A program made the position numbers and the translations under genes. Of a stretch of DNA of 64,000 nucleotides, positions 45,990-57,143 are shown piece after piece. Source of the stretch: Erodium maritimum (Eukaryota > Streptophyta > Magnoliopsida > Geraniales > Geraniaceae); contig OY997588.1 in NCBI GenBank assembly GCA_963921825.1, forward strand, positions 13,282,001-13,346,000, read 5' to 3'. The stretch's first letter is position 1, and each line of letters starts with the position of its first letter. The notes beneath the pieces were generated by a model, which saw nothing but the letters and a program-made list of their open reading frames with translations, ran no database searches and was not told where the DNA came from.

Positions 45990-48060
45990 TAGGTGTTTTC
46001 TTTTGTGGATTACCGACTTGTATTGAGAAATAGGGAATTGCATCGTAATCTCTCGGATTATTTCTCGGGTTAATACAAGGAGCTCGTCGTTGTCCCGTTG
46101 ATGTAGGCACATTGCCGAACCACGTAAAATGAGGGTTATGTGAAGGTCCATGGATTCAATATTCTTCGGTTCAATGGACGGAACAATTTTAAAGCTTGAC
46201 AGATGGATTGTAAAGACATTCTTGTTAGTTTGGATCGATATGATACGTTGAGAGATAGATCATCAGAGGGTGATCACCTTGAGAAGTGGAACAAGATGAA
46301 TCAGAAAACTTATAGTACGATCCGTTTGTGTCTTTCTTGGAATGTGACTTACAATTTTGTTGATGAGACGACCGCCAATGGTATTTGGGATAAGCTTCAG
46401 GATATGTATCTTCAAAATAATCAAATGAGTGTGATGTACTTGTAGAAGAAGAACTTCATTTTCAGGCTATAATCAGGATGGCTTATGACTGATCATACTA
46501 CCGAGTTTAAGCGTTTGTACTCGGATTGTGTTAGCTTGGGAGCTAAGTTTGAAGATAGTAAAAAAGGTTTATTCTTGTTGATTTCTTTTTTACCGGAATG
46601 GGAACCAATTGTTGATCAAATAAAATGACTATGATGAACAAGGAGAAGTTTGTGTATAGTGACATTGGTTAGTGTATACTTGCAAAGGCTTCGATGAAGA
46701 GTGCTTTGAGCGATGACGTTCTAGCACATGGTCTTACGATTACAAGGGAAATAAATTCAAACAAGAGGTATAACAATAACAATAGAAGAAACCGATCTCA
46801 ATCGAAGGGAAGAGATTTTTCTAAGGTTGAATGTTACAGATGTAAGCGTAAAGGTCATTACAAGAAGGATGGTCCAGGGTTAAAGGACAATCACACCAAA
46901 CAAGATACATGCAAATGTGTGACAAATGTGGTTGAGGCACCAGAGATAGTTGGGGATATACACATCGACGGTGACCTAGCGCATGTTTTGACAGTGGGTT
47001 GTAGTGATCATTTGTATGATGGTTGGTTGTTGTATACAAGAGTTTCTTATCATTTGTGTCCGGATCGAGACTGGTTCACTACTTATCGCGAGGTGGAGAG
47101 TCGCTCGGTTTATATGGGTGATTCTCAACCCTGTAGGATGTTTGGTGTTGGTACAGTCAGATTTCAACTATTAGATGAGTCATGTAGACGACTTACCAAG
47201 GTACGTCATATTTCGGATCTTGCAAGAGGGTTGAAGCTCAGGGTTATAGGTATGTTGGTGAGAGTAACTATTGCAACGTTTATCATGGTGACAAGTTGCT
47301 ATTATCGAAAATTAGGCATGTCAATCTCTATTTTCTTTAGGGTAATGTTGTTGAGGGTTGACCTATGGTCTCCACAGTTATTGATGAGAAGATCTTGGTT
47401 TGCACATAGTTATGGCACATGTGTCTAGGGCATATAGGTGAGAGCGGACTTAAGAATTTGAGTAGACATAGCTTGCTTGGCGGCGAAAGGAGGGAAAAGC
47501 TTGATTTTTGTGAGCAATGTGTATATGGGAAGCAATGTAGAGTCACTTTTGGTGATGGTATTCACAGCACCACGGGGATTGTGGACTATATCCAAACTGA
47601 TGTTTGGGGACCCCCTAGAGTTGCATCGAAGGGTGGTTCCCGGTATTTCGTGTCTTTTATCGACTACTTCAGCAGAGAGTATGAATCTATATACCATGAA
47701 GTATAAAAATGAAGTAAAGGATATTTTCAAGAAGTGGAAGGCTATGATTGAGAAGCAGACGGGTAGGGTGATCAAGGTTTTAAGATCTGACAAAGACGGT
47801 GAGTACACCGAGGGTCTCCTTTAGGATTTATGTTCAAAGCATGACATTAAGAGACATTTCACAGTGAGAAAGACACCACATCATAACAGGGTAGCAGAGC
47901 AGATGAACCGTACCCTATTAGAGAGAGCACAATGCATGTTGTCCAATACAGGTTTAGGCAGACTATGGTGGGCTGAGGCTGTAAATACACTATGCTACTT
48001 GATTAACCACTCGCCTTTATCAGCTATTGAGTCTAAGGTTCCTATGGAGGTATGACCCGA
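45990..48060 (+). mobile_element. second Ty1/copia fossil, 3' truncated
   Basis: The start has the end of an LTR-like region (TGTAGGCACATTGCCGAACC near 46102). It then reads gag (DRYDTLRDRSSEGDHLEKW, LCLSWNVTYNFVDETT), a CCHC zinc knuckle (CYRCKRKGHYKK), GAG-pre-integrase (CLGHIGESGLKNLS) and integrase up to RVAEQMNRTLLERA and NTLCYLINHSP. No reverse transcriptase follows. It is old and broken in many places. Confidence 0.8.
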
Positions 48061-48095
48061 TACTCGTTCTGGTTATTCTTACTTGAGAGATTTTG

Positions 48096-48212
48096 GTTGT
48101 CCGTGAGTGGCTCGAGAGATCCAATTGACTTTCTCCGATTAACGGGTATGGGATAGTTTCCTATTCTTCTAGTGAGTGGCTCGAGAGATCCAATTGATTT
48201 TCTCTGCCTCGA
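48096..48212. repeat. short direct repeat
   Basis: GTGAGTGGCTCGAGAGATCC followed by AATTGAYTTTCTCYG occurs at about 48103 and 48173, about 70 bp apart. It marks the edge where the copia fossil ends. Confidence 0.7.
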
Positions 48213-48239
48213 CATGGTCAAATTTGTGATGTCACGACA

Positions 48240-49290
48240 GTTTACTAAGGAGTGACTTGGGAAAAGGAGGAGATTGGGGTCGGCCACGTGCCGAACCCTA
48301 GGGGATGGGGTGTGGCTCCTAATTTACACCCTGTGATGCCATAATCGGCTCAAAAAGAGCAGCAATGTTGTTTTGCAGGCCTCGCCGTCACCCCATCAAG
48401 TTCATCTTCCCATTGGGGAAGAGAGTTTCATTCGCCCCCACCTCGGTTGGTGGGGTGGACGTGGTGTCTGTCGCGCATCCTCGGTGGGGGACATCATGGA
48501 GCTTACATTTCCAGTCCCCGGGCACCCCATCCTGACCGAAAAACGGGACGGGTTGTACCCCTTGGGTATCCGGCCTGGAGGTAATACCCCGTGACAAATA
48601 TCCACCAGAATTGAATACAGAATATCATCGTACGAGGACATGGGTTTACATGATCGCCCTCCATGCGACCCGCAACAACGTCCTCTTCCATTATCAGCTC
48701 CTACGTGTGGATCGACCGCCCAAGATTGATGCCCGATAATGTAGTACGACGGACAACGGGTTGGGTTGTATCTAGAATATAGTCCCACAGGCGAGGCGCG
48801 AAATCCTTCATGGTCCTCCGAGGAAGAGCCGTGGTTAATCCCATTCAATATGGGTGCCCTGATCTTGACGCATTCTGCGCCTGATTGGTTGATTGTATGG
48901 ACGGTGGGGTTCCTGTCCCTAGATGATAATCTCGGGCAAGAGCCATTAGAATCTCGGCCATGTCTCCATCAGGTTGTGGGGGAGACAAGGAGGTCTCATT
49001 GCATGGGGAGCAGCCACGGGCACCGAAGACAGAAGATCCCATGCGGGTGCGAGCGGGGCACAAGACAGGTGGTGGCGGCAGAAAGAATTCATCCCCGTGG
49101 TTCGCACCCACGAGACCAACTGCGTTGGACGGTGCACGACTAAACGGTAGGGTTGGCCGCAAAGGAAGAGAGCTGGTGCAGTAGACGGGAGGGAGGGAGA
49201 CCATAACAACGGTGGTCGATGATTATCGGAGAATGAGAGAAGCGGCTAGAAAATGAACCCGAAGACAAGAAAAACCTTAGAGAAGGATAT
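48240..49290 (-). mobile_element. unassigned retroposon remnant
   Basis: GC-rich with long broken minus-strand frames (48402-48848, 48845-49204) that match no domain I can name. The pieces at 48845-49209 start with an ATG after a leader resembling those of the LINE-type elements here. It is probably the 5' region of an L1-like element. Host gene status is not supported. Confidence 0.4.
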
Positions 49291-49590
49291 TCATTCTTTC
49301 ATAATGTTTTGTAAAGGAGGTAAATAAGTTCATCAATCACACCATATTATGCATACGTGATACATATTCTCATTTTAAATCTCCGACATGAAAGAAAACA
49401 AAAAACAGTACATTTCATTACCTCGTACATATCCATATTATTTACTTATTAACAACATGATATCAAAGATGACGACAAGCCACCAGCTTCTGGGTCCCCA
49501 TCACGAAGTTGCCTTCTTCTTTCCTATTACCACCAAAGCAACTCCCTAGCATTTGCATTTCGTACGTAGAAGCTCTAAATGTGTCTTTAT

Positions 49591-49600
49591 CTATATATAG
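49591..49600 (+). promoter_or_regulatory. TATA box of the CML41-like gene
   Basis: CTATATATAG lies 72 bp before the start codon at 49672, so transcription would start near 49625 and the 5'UTR would be short. Confidence 0.6.
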
Positions 49601-49671
49601 ACATCACTTTGCACACACACCAGCATGTCATCGCATATACATACCCAAGGTTTTATTGATTCACTACTACT

Positions 49672-50229
49672 ATGGCTTCTCGTGCTGCTTTTGATCATGA
49701 TCAAAGATTGGCCCCAAAACCCACATCCAAGTCTGCCTCTCCAATACCCACATCCCCATCTCCTACTCGCCGCTCCACCACCAAGGAAGAGGAGCTCCGG
49801 CAAGTGTTTAACCGCTTCGACGGGGACAGAGACGGCAAGATCTCCGCCCTTGAACTCCAATCCTATTTTGGGTCCATCGGAGAGTATATGTCCCACGAGG
49901 CTGCTCTAGGCGCCATCCGAGACCTTGACACAGACGGTGACGATTTCCTTGACTTTCAAGATTTCTTGAAACTCATGATTCCCTCATCATCATCATCATC
50001 TCCATCGTCCGGTGATGGTGGTGGCGATGATGATGATCTGAGGATGGCTTTCGAGATGTTTGAGTACAAGAAAGGGTGTGGAAGCATAACCCCTAAAGGG
50101 TTGCAGAGGATGCTCCACAAGCTCGGAGACAACAAGTCTTACCAAGACTGCGTTTCCATGATTCGCTTCTACGATGCTGATGGCGATGGTGTGCTTGATT
50201 TCAACGAGTTTCATCAAATGATGGCTTAA
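49672..50229 (+). CDS. CML41: calmodulin-like protein, CML41 type
   Basis: Intronless, 185 residues. A Ser/Pro/Thr-rich N-terminal extension (1-36) precedes four EF-hand regions. Loop 1 is canonical (DGDRDGKISALE, 50-61). Loop 2 has Asp instead of Glu at position 12 (86-97). Loop 3 (EYKKGCGSITPK, 131-142) has lost the acidic ligands and should not bind calcium. Loop 4 is canonical (DADGDGVLDFNE, 168-179). A Ser/Gly/Asp linker (104-122) joins the halves. The order and wording of the hands (FGSIGEYMSHEAA, AFEMFEYKKGCGSITPKGLQ) point to the CML41 group. Arabidopsis CML41 is reported at plasmodesmata, where it promotes callose-based closure in defence; the same role here is inference. It runs toward the PPR gene on the other strand. 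Confidence 0.9.
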   Translation: MASRAAFDHDQRLAPKPTSKSASPIPTSPSPTRRSTTKEEELRQVFNRFDGDRDGKISALELQSYFGSIGEYMSHEAALGAIRDLDTDGDDFLDFQDFLKLMIPSSSSSSPSSGDGGGDDDDLRMAFEMFEYKKGCGSITPKGLQRMLHKLGDNKSYQDCVSMIRFYDADGDGVLDFNEFHQMMA

Positions 50230-50314
50230 GCATTTCACAAGAGTGAAAGCTATTATGGGTTGCAAAGTTGGACTCTGATGAATCACTTCAACAAGATACA
50301 TATACTTTGACCTT

Positions 50315-50320
50315 TTTATT
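50315..50320 (-). terminator. candidate polyadenylation signal of the PPR gene
   Basis: The minus strand reads AATAAA 66 bp after the PPR stop codon. It lies in the 156-bp gap to the convergent CML41-like gene, so the two 3'UTRs probably overlap. Confidence 0.45.
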
Positions 50321-50385
50321 TGATATCTGAAACAAATTTAGATTCATAGAACACTAGAACAAGCTCAAGTATGGAAATGAAATAC

Positions 50386-52386
50386 CTAACCCTTGGTTGG
50401 TGTGAAGCTATTACGATAAATATCATAAACTCTTGTGAGGTTTAAGGAACTTACTGTCCATAAATGACCGGCCTGCACAAGTGGAAGGGCATCGCTTATT
50501 TGATCGCAACTTTCTTGTACAGCAGCAGATTTTCTTCTCTTTCCTTCCTTCCAAAGAGCCTTCACAAACAACTTTTTTGTAGCAGCATCGAGCTTCAAAT
50601 TTGAGTTGCTCATGTCTTCATAAACTCTCCACCCAAGAGAAGCAGCTCTTCCACTTTTGCAATAAGCTTGTATCAATAGCTTAAACACATAAGCGTCTGG
50701 CTCCACCCCACTCTTCCTAATCATTGCATACATTTCCTGCAGCTTTTCAATGTCTCCTTCTACAGCAAAATAATTAATCAACCCAGAAAATGTCTGGATA
50801 TCGGGGTAAACTTCACACGAAATCATCTCTTCAAGAACATCCATGGCCTCCACATTTCTCTTACACTTGGTCAAAGTTCGTAACAGGCACGAATATAAAA
50901 GCATCAGATTAAATTTTGATATTGGACCACAGAGTTCTCTCTCATTCCTGAAGACCTTAAGAGCGGCATCAGCTTTCTTTGAAACACCATAGAGGGCAAT
51001 GATCTGCCTGATGGTGCTGAGAGGAAATCTCATCCCTTCCCTTCTTATTTTAGCTATAAGTTCATCAACCAACTTAACATGGCCACAACGTGCTAAAAGA
51101 GCAATCATCCTTTTTATTGTGTAAATGTCATGAGCGAATCCTTGCTGACGAGCAACCCAACAGAAGAAACCCCAAGCATGTTTTGTTGATCTGAATTCCC
51201 TAAGAATTTTGCCAACCAACCTAGTTGTCCACACAAATTTTGCATCCTCCAATGCTGATACCTCATCAGGTCTCCAATCTCCCAAGGCATTTGCCAAAGC
51301 TCTCGGGTCTAACCATGGTTTCAACTGAACTTTATCCACATTACCTCCACAACTAGCATGGGTAATATCTTCATCCCCGTCTTCATCATCTTCACTTCCA
51401 CCCACACAAAACCCTACATTCTTGATCCTTTCATCAGGCAATGTTTCTTTTAAGAATTCATTTGTCTCCTGGACATACCCTGCTTCTCTCATGCGCAGCA
51501 ATGACAAACACATGACTCGGCCCGGCAATACTCCTTCAACCTGCATTTCATGAAGTAGTGTCTTGACCTCCTCAAACCGTTCAAGCCCAATGAACCCTTG
51601 TACTAGAACTGAAAACTGCTTTAAAGTGGGATTAATCCTCATCGAAGGCAGTATGTGAAAAATCTCCAATGCTGAATCTATTTTGCTTGAATTTATGAGA
51701 TGTTCAATCATAACTGTATATGTTCTTGAATTAGGAATTGCCCCGTCATCTATCATCTTAGAGAAAAGCTGCACGGCTTCAGAGTCTCTACCCAGTCGAG
51801 CACAAACCTCCATACCAATATTATAAGTATCCGTGGTTATACCCTTGTTTGAGCTTCTAAATTCTTCCCAAGCACAAAGAGCAGACTCAAGGTCTCCCGC
51901 AGAAGCATGCAACAGGATGAGGTCCTTGTCACTAACACACACATTACCAAACTCCCCATCCTTGACATCACGTATCAAGTTCTTGAGCTCACCAATTCGC
52001 TGTGACCTGGCAAGGACTTTGGCCATAGCACCGACAGTGGCCTGTGTGTGCGAAAAGCGCGGGATTGATTTAAGGGTTTGAAAGAGGCAGAGGGCAGAGT
52101 CCGCAGAGGGTGCAGACTGTAGAGCATTAGTTACTACAAAAGAATCCAGAGATGCAACATTCAAGACACTAGCAAGCGAGCTAGGGGGATTGGAACGGAG
52201 CTTCAGCCTTATAGAATCAATGAGTCGTGCACGTTCGAGGTAACGAGAGACCTTAGTAGGAAATGGGCCAGCAGCATAGCAGCGAGTCTGCCTGATTAGG
52301 CTTACAGCACAAAAGAACCTCTTAACATACATTGGCACTAGATCAACACTAACTTTGATGCTGCTTTCAGCAAGAGTTTTCAACAA
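50386..52386 (-). CDS. P-class pentatricopeptide repeat protein
   Basis: Intronless, 666 residues. Helical-hairpin repeats of 35 residues are readable: TYNIGMEVCARLGRDSEAVQ (from 187), TYTVMIEHLINSSKIDSALE (from 222), a repeat near 256-290, then after an acidic insert (SEDDEDGDED, 331-340) further repeats at about 421-490 (IYTIKRMIALLARCGHVKLV) and 545-620 (TFSGLINYFAVEGDIEKLQE, YVFKLLIQAYCKSG). There is no E, DYW or SMR domain. The N-terminus is basic and Ser-rich (VKRFFCAVSLIRQTRCYAAG, 21-40), typical of a mitochondrial or plastid targeting peptide. PPR proteins bind organelle RNA one base per repeat; the target of this one cannot be read reliably. The first ATG at 52386 was kept, though M19 is also possible. 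Confidence 0.9.
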   Translation of the reverse strand: MLKTLAESSIKVSVDLVPMYVKRFFCAVSLIRQTRCYAAGPFPTKVSRYLERARLIDSIRLKLRSNPPSSLASVLNVASLDSFVVTNALQSAPSADSALCLFQTLKSIPRFSHTQATVGAMAKVLARSQRIGELKNLIRDVKDGEFGNVCVSDKDLILLHASAGDLESALCAWEEFRSSNKGITTDTYNIGMEVCARLGRDSEAVQLFSKMIDDGAIPNSRTYTVMIEHLINSSKIDSALEIFHILPSMRINPTLKQFSVLVQGFIGLERFEEVKTLLHEMQVEGVLPGRVMCLSLLRMREAGYVQETNEFLKETLPDERIKNVGFCVGGSEDDEDGDEDITHASCGGNVDKVQLKPWLDPRALANALGDWRPDEVSALEDAKFVWTTRLVGKILREFRSTKHAWGFFCWVARQQGFAHDIYTIKRMIALLARCGHVKLVDELIAKIRREGMRFPLSTIRQIIALYGVSKKADAALKVFRNERELCGPISKFNLMLLYSCLLRTLTKCKRNVEAMDVLEEMISCEVYPDIQTFSGLINYFAVEGDIEKLQEMYAMIRKSGVEPDAYVFKLLIQAYCKSGRAASLGWRVYEDMSNSNLKLDAATKKLFVKALWKEGKRRKSAAVQESCDQISDALPLVQAGHLWTVSSLNLTRVYDIYRNSFTPTKG

Positions 52387-53092
52387 ACAAGTTCACAGAA
52401 GGAGAGCTATTACCACCACTATTAACGATGTTTATGTTGATACAAACTGCAAACAGAATATAGGTATCGGGGCTCACTCAGACAATACATCGAACACCTG
52501 GTGTGCATTCAGATTCCCAGGACATGGATCGAAGCGTAACAGTAACGTGAAACAGTTCCCATACATCACAAGCAGATTGGAATAAACTAGATTGGAAGAG
52601 AATATTAGCTACAGCGTACCGTAGTGGTATTTCGATAGGCATTTGATTCCCGTAGAGATCAAAGAGGAGCCCTTTGGGTTCGTTCGTTCAAAATAGGGCT
52701 AGTTTTCGGAACGTGGGATCTGTTTGGATGCAATTGTAAGTTGTAACAATGATCTTGTGCGGTGTCGGGTCGGGCATGACCAGGGTCGGGTCAGTCAATA
52801 ACACTTTTAGAATTGCAAAAATAGTATGGAAATCGTCTCTTCGTTACTTAATCGCAAAGAAAATTGAATTACAACCTTTTTTGCGACCAAAGTGGGGTTA
52901 CACATGATCCAGTTATAGACTATCAAAACAACTCCCAAAATGATCAATGTCAATTTTTAAGGGATACAAAAAAGACATCACAAGAAGACGACAACAATGG
53001 AAGAAGCTAGGCAAGACCAACCTAAATAGTTTCACACATAAAGCCGCCCAGAAAGGAGAAAGAGCATTCCTATACTAGGATGACTTCTTATG
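52387..53092. other. promoter side of the PPR gene
   Basis: No gene is seen. The 5'UTR and promoter of the minus-strand PPR gene are here. Confidence 0.5.
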
Positions 53093-53101
53093 TTATTCTT
53101 T

Positions 53102-53955
53102 GGGAAAATTTCATTTTACCACCCTGGCAAACATTTAATTTCAGTTTGATACCCTGACATAAATTTTTATCAGTTTCATACTCAAACCAAACTTTTAATT
53201 TCACTTTCATACTCAATCGGGTAAAATGTCCAAAATACCCCTAACTATTACTCAAATTTTCATCTCATGCCACTGACTCAGAATTTGAAAAGAAGTGAAA
53301 TGACAATAATACCCTTCATTGTTTAGGGTGTTAAACAAAATCGCAGACCAAAACCAGATCTGAACCAAATCGCAGAGCTTCAGCTCTGGGAGGGGGAGGA
53401 GGTGGAAGAGGGAGGAGGAGGCGGCGGAAGTGGGGGTGGCCGGGGATGACGACGGCGGAGAAGGGGGTGGCCGGAGACGACGCCGGAGGTGGCCGGGGAC
53501 GAAGCTCGAACAGCTCTGCGAATTTTTTTTTTAATAAAATTAATTTTTTAAAAAAATAAAAATGATTTTTATATATATAAAAATGTTTTTAATAAAAAAA
53601 ATATTTTTATAAAAAAAACTTATTTTTATGTATTTTTAAAATTAAAATCTGATTTTTTTAAAATTAAAAATTGAATTTATAAAAAAAACTGATTTTATTT
53701 TAAAATTAGTGAAATTTTCAGTTTAACACCCTAAACAAAGAAGGGTATTATTGTCATTTCACTTATTTTCAAATTCTGAGCCAATTGCATGAGATGAAAA
53801 TTTGAGTAATAGTTAGGGGTATTTCGGACATTTTACCCGGCTGGGTATGAAAGTGAAATTAAAAGTTTGGTTTGGGTATGAAACTAATAAAAATTTATGC
53901 AAGGGTATCAAACTGAAATTAAATGTTTACTAAGATGGTAAAATGAAATTTTCCC
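53102..53955. mobile_element. Mutator-type long-inverted-repeat element (854 bp)
   Basis: The ends GGGAAAATTTCATTTTACCA and its inverse begin arms of about 240 bp (second landmark: GGTAAAATGTCC near 53220 and its inverse near 53830). A perfect 9-bp duplication TTATTCTTT flanks it (53093-53101 and 53956-53964). The centre has a GC-rich GGAGG block (53390-53500) followed by a T/A tract. No transposase is present. Confidence 0.9.
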
Positions 53956-53964
53956 TTATTCTTT

Positions 53965-54337
53965 TTCAACCTCACCACTAGTTTGTTTAACAATGGTGGT
54001 GGACAAATCCAGAATTGTGTGATGGAGCAATTTTTTGACTCAACTTATGGGAACCAAACTATCAAACAATTTTTCGTTGAAACAACCAACAAAGAGAAAA
54101 ATAAGACAAATATATAAACACATCCATTCAACATATAACATTTTTATTACTACTCATGATGTTACTTACAATCTGTATAAGAAAGAGCATTACAGCATGC
54201 ATGTGTGAAATGACATTTCACTCTGTATATACTATATATATGATCACAGTACATTTATATATGTATGAGTTCATTCATGTATAGGTGTCTATATATAAAA
54301 CTATATATGATCACAGTTATATATATGTATATATATC
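53965..54337. other. 3' flank of the DAR1-like gene
   Basis: Just downstream of the minus-strand stop at 54338. It includes TATATA-rich runs (54227-54335), which probably serve as 3'UTR and polyadenylation region. No gene is seen. Confidence 0.45.
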
Positions 54338-57143
54338 TCAAACAGGAAAGCTTCCCGTGAGCCTGATGTGATCAAGTGTCCTCTTGAGCCCATATTTGAG
54401 CATTGCTTGGTTGCCTGCTCTGAATCCGTCCCCATACGCTGATGAAGTGTCTGATTCAATCTGGTGCTTGAAAAACTCACCAAGTTTCTTCTCAAAATCA
54501 GAGCGCTTTCCCTTCTTGGATGATCCCGAAGTTGAAAACGAGGATGAAGATGAGGATGATGATGATGACGACGAGGCAACGTCGGAGGCAGACCCTGAGA
54601 TGAGCTCAGATTCCAACCACATGTGAGCCAATACCTGGCATATCCCTTCTTCAACCTCTGGACTCATGTTGGGATAACCTTTGAGCCGTAGCCACGCATG
54701 CATCATCTCATGAGCCAGGATTGAGCCTGTCAACAACCTGCACTTTCACAATAAGTTACATATAACTGTAAGGCTCAGTTATCATGTCTATGATATAGTA
54801 TATACCTTGGGAGGCCGTAAAGAATCAGAATTGCTGTTACTTCACAGTGACGAATTAGCCTGTAAGGCTCAGTTATCATGTCTATGAAACGGTACCCTGC
54901 ACCGATCTTTGGCCTCCTCGAAACCTTGCTCATTGAGTTTGCAAAAAAATGAATACTCGAGGTAGTTTTTTACAATAATCCTATGAATGAATGCATATTT
55001 ATAGAGAATTGAAGTTTACCTTAGTGACAGTCTGCTCTTCTGACAAGCAGAGGCCTCTTGTTTCAGGCATGTGATGATGAGCCTGAGAAGAAGAAGTTAG
55101 TGCTATACATACAAGAATATATTCTCCAAACTTTGGGGTCCAAAGTGTTTAACAATAACATACATTTTTTTCTCCTTCCATGGCTTCGTTGAGGGCAGGT
55201 CTCTCAACCAAGAGCAATGGAACTTGCTGCTCCACTTTCATATTTAGACCTTCGTAAAAGTCTTGGATTTCAAGGTAAAGAGGCTGGCATTCATGAGTAT
55301 CCATGATTCCAGAGTCCAGACACTCAAGGCATAGCTTCCGTCCATCATCAAGTGATAGATATCGAGTGTCCCTTGACTGCATCCATGGAATGGGGGATTT
55401 CACGTTATTACTAGCATTAGCATTGTTAATTTGAAATAATACCATTTTCAAACTTACCTCCATTCTTTCACAACTGCAGCACCGGCGAGTCCCATCGTGC
55501 TCGTGAGAGGGGCAGTACTTTTGTAACCAGAAAGGGTGTGCCCTGTACTCAATAAGACCACCTGAATTGGTTGGGATCTGTAAAATGGATAATATTCCTT
55601 ATTAAGCATAAGGTAGAGAGTAGAAGATTGAATATATATAATGAGCAATATGTTAATTTTCACATGGAGTCATGGACTGATATTAGGTAACACAGTAAGT
55701 TTACAGTTACACAACACCATGATTAATGATCGATAATGAAGGGAAAGAGAGGATTAACAAACAAACAACACATAATATAAGTTCTATCTCATGAACTAGA
55801 TTAGATTGTGTTTACATAAAAGAAATGCAGATAGGAACTTACAAAAGTATCGCAAACATCACATTTGGGATGATGGTTCTCCTTGTAGCAGGACTTGTGA
55901 TATGGGAGATCCCCAGACATAGAAAACTGTCAAAATAAGGAATCTAATTAATTTCCTACACCTTGTTAAAAGGAAATTGATTGTATTATTATATAAGAAC
56001 TGAATTAAATTTGGACCTCATAGTCTGTAATGGGCATATTGCAAGAATGACAGCGGAAACATTCTGGATGCCAGACAGCATCCATGCAGCTCAGAAATCG
56101 CCCATGACCTATGTCTGTGTTGCAACCAGCACACACCCTACAAACAATACGTATTTTTAATGTACAAACAATGGATAAGGTTGGAATATACAAACATTAA
56201 TGTAACTTCACCTAGGTATTTAAGCTTGCACTAGGCATCATCATCACACGTAATGTTACTATGTTTTTGTGTACTATAATAGGGATTGGATCATAAGTAC
56301 CTGTAGCTTCCTGAAAATAACGGATAGGGTTGGAATATACTGCCATTTCCACTATTGTATCGAGGGGGTGATTCAATGTCCACACTCAAACTTTCTTGAA
56401 TAACTTTTGCAAGCTGTTCATCTTCCTCCAATTGAGCTTTAGCAACTTGTTCATCTTCTTCTAATTGGGCCTTGCTGTGTTGTTCATCTTCCTCTGACTC
56501 TGATTCAACAACTACTTCATCTTCACCTTCATCCAATGGGTGTAGTTCATCATCTGTCTGAGATTCATAATCTGAGAGACAGAAATATGACACTGTTAGC
56601 ATCTTCCATACTAAACTGAAGTGAAATTTATTAGATGCTCGTGCTCCATTTAGAAACTGAGATTATGTTTATGAAATATTCGAGCTAAAAGGTTAACAAC
56701 TGATTACACCTTGTGTTTTCTATTTCTTACATGATCGCAATTTAAAACCATGAAATTTACCTATAATAACTTTTTTCCCTTTTGGATCTTCTTCTGAAAG
56801 GGAAAGTGCAATGGCACAATCAATTTCTTCTTTCTCCTGCTCTGTCAACTCCTCCTGTATCCAAGTTCCCCAACAAATATATATTTAAGACAATTTGTAC
56901 ACAAAGTTCAAAGAAGAACATATGACCATCAATGATCTCTGCAGTTCCAATTACCAACACAAAATCTGAAGAATTCATCCTACCAGACCACTAGTGTTTT
57001 AGCATAGGCTTAACTAAACAAGTTATGATTACCTCTAAATTACGAGGCTCATCCCAAATTCTGTCATCTCCGTGCTTCCCATGATATTGCCCTTTGGAGA
57101 TCTTATGACTTGCACTTTTGAGAATCTTCTTCAGCCAACCCAT
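54338..57143 (-). CDS. DAR1: DA1-related protein (DAR1 type): UIM, LIM and zinc metallopeptidase
   Basis: Exons on the minus strand, in coding order: 57033-57143, 56761-56854, 56301-56571, 56017-56137, 55843-55926, 55458-55577, 55164-55376, 55020-55082, 54806-54924, 54338-54737. All borders are GT/AG, all joins keep frame, and the product is 531 residues. It starts [14 protein letters not shown] as in DA1/DAR1. Ubiquitin-interacting motifs lie at 48-60 ([13 protein letters not shown]) and about 117-131. A LIM domain spans 161-227, a conserved second Cys-rich segment ([19 protein letters not shown]) ends at 267, and the peptidase motif HEMMH is at 408-412. DA1 proteins are ubiquitin-activated peptidases that restrict organ growth. 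A 12-residue block (KAQLEEDEQ) is tandemly repeated at 102-123. An Asp/Ser-rich run ([10 protein letters not shown]) lies in the last exon. Confidence 0.95.

Noticed and set aside
48373-49209. Several long frames taken first as a host gene
   Set aside because: Frames on both strands are broken, composition matches the nearby retroposon leaders, and no domain can be named.
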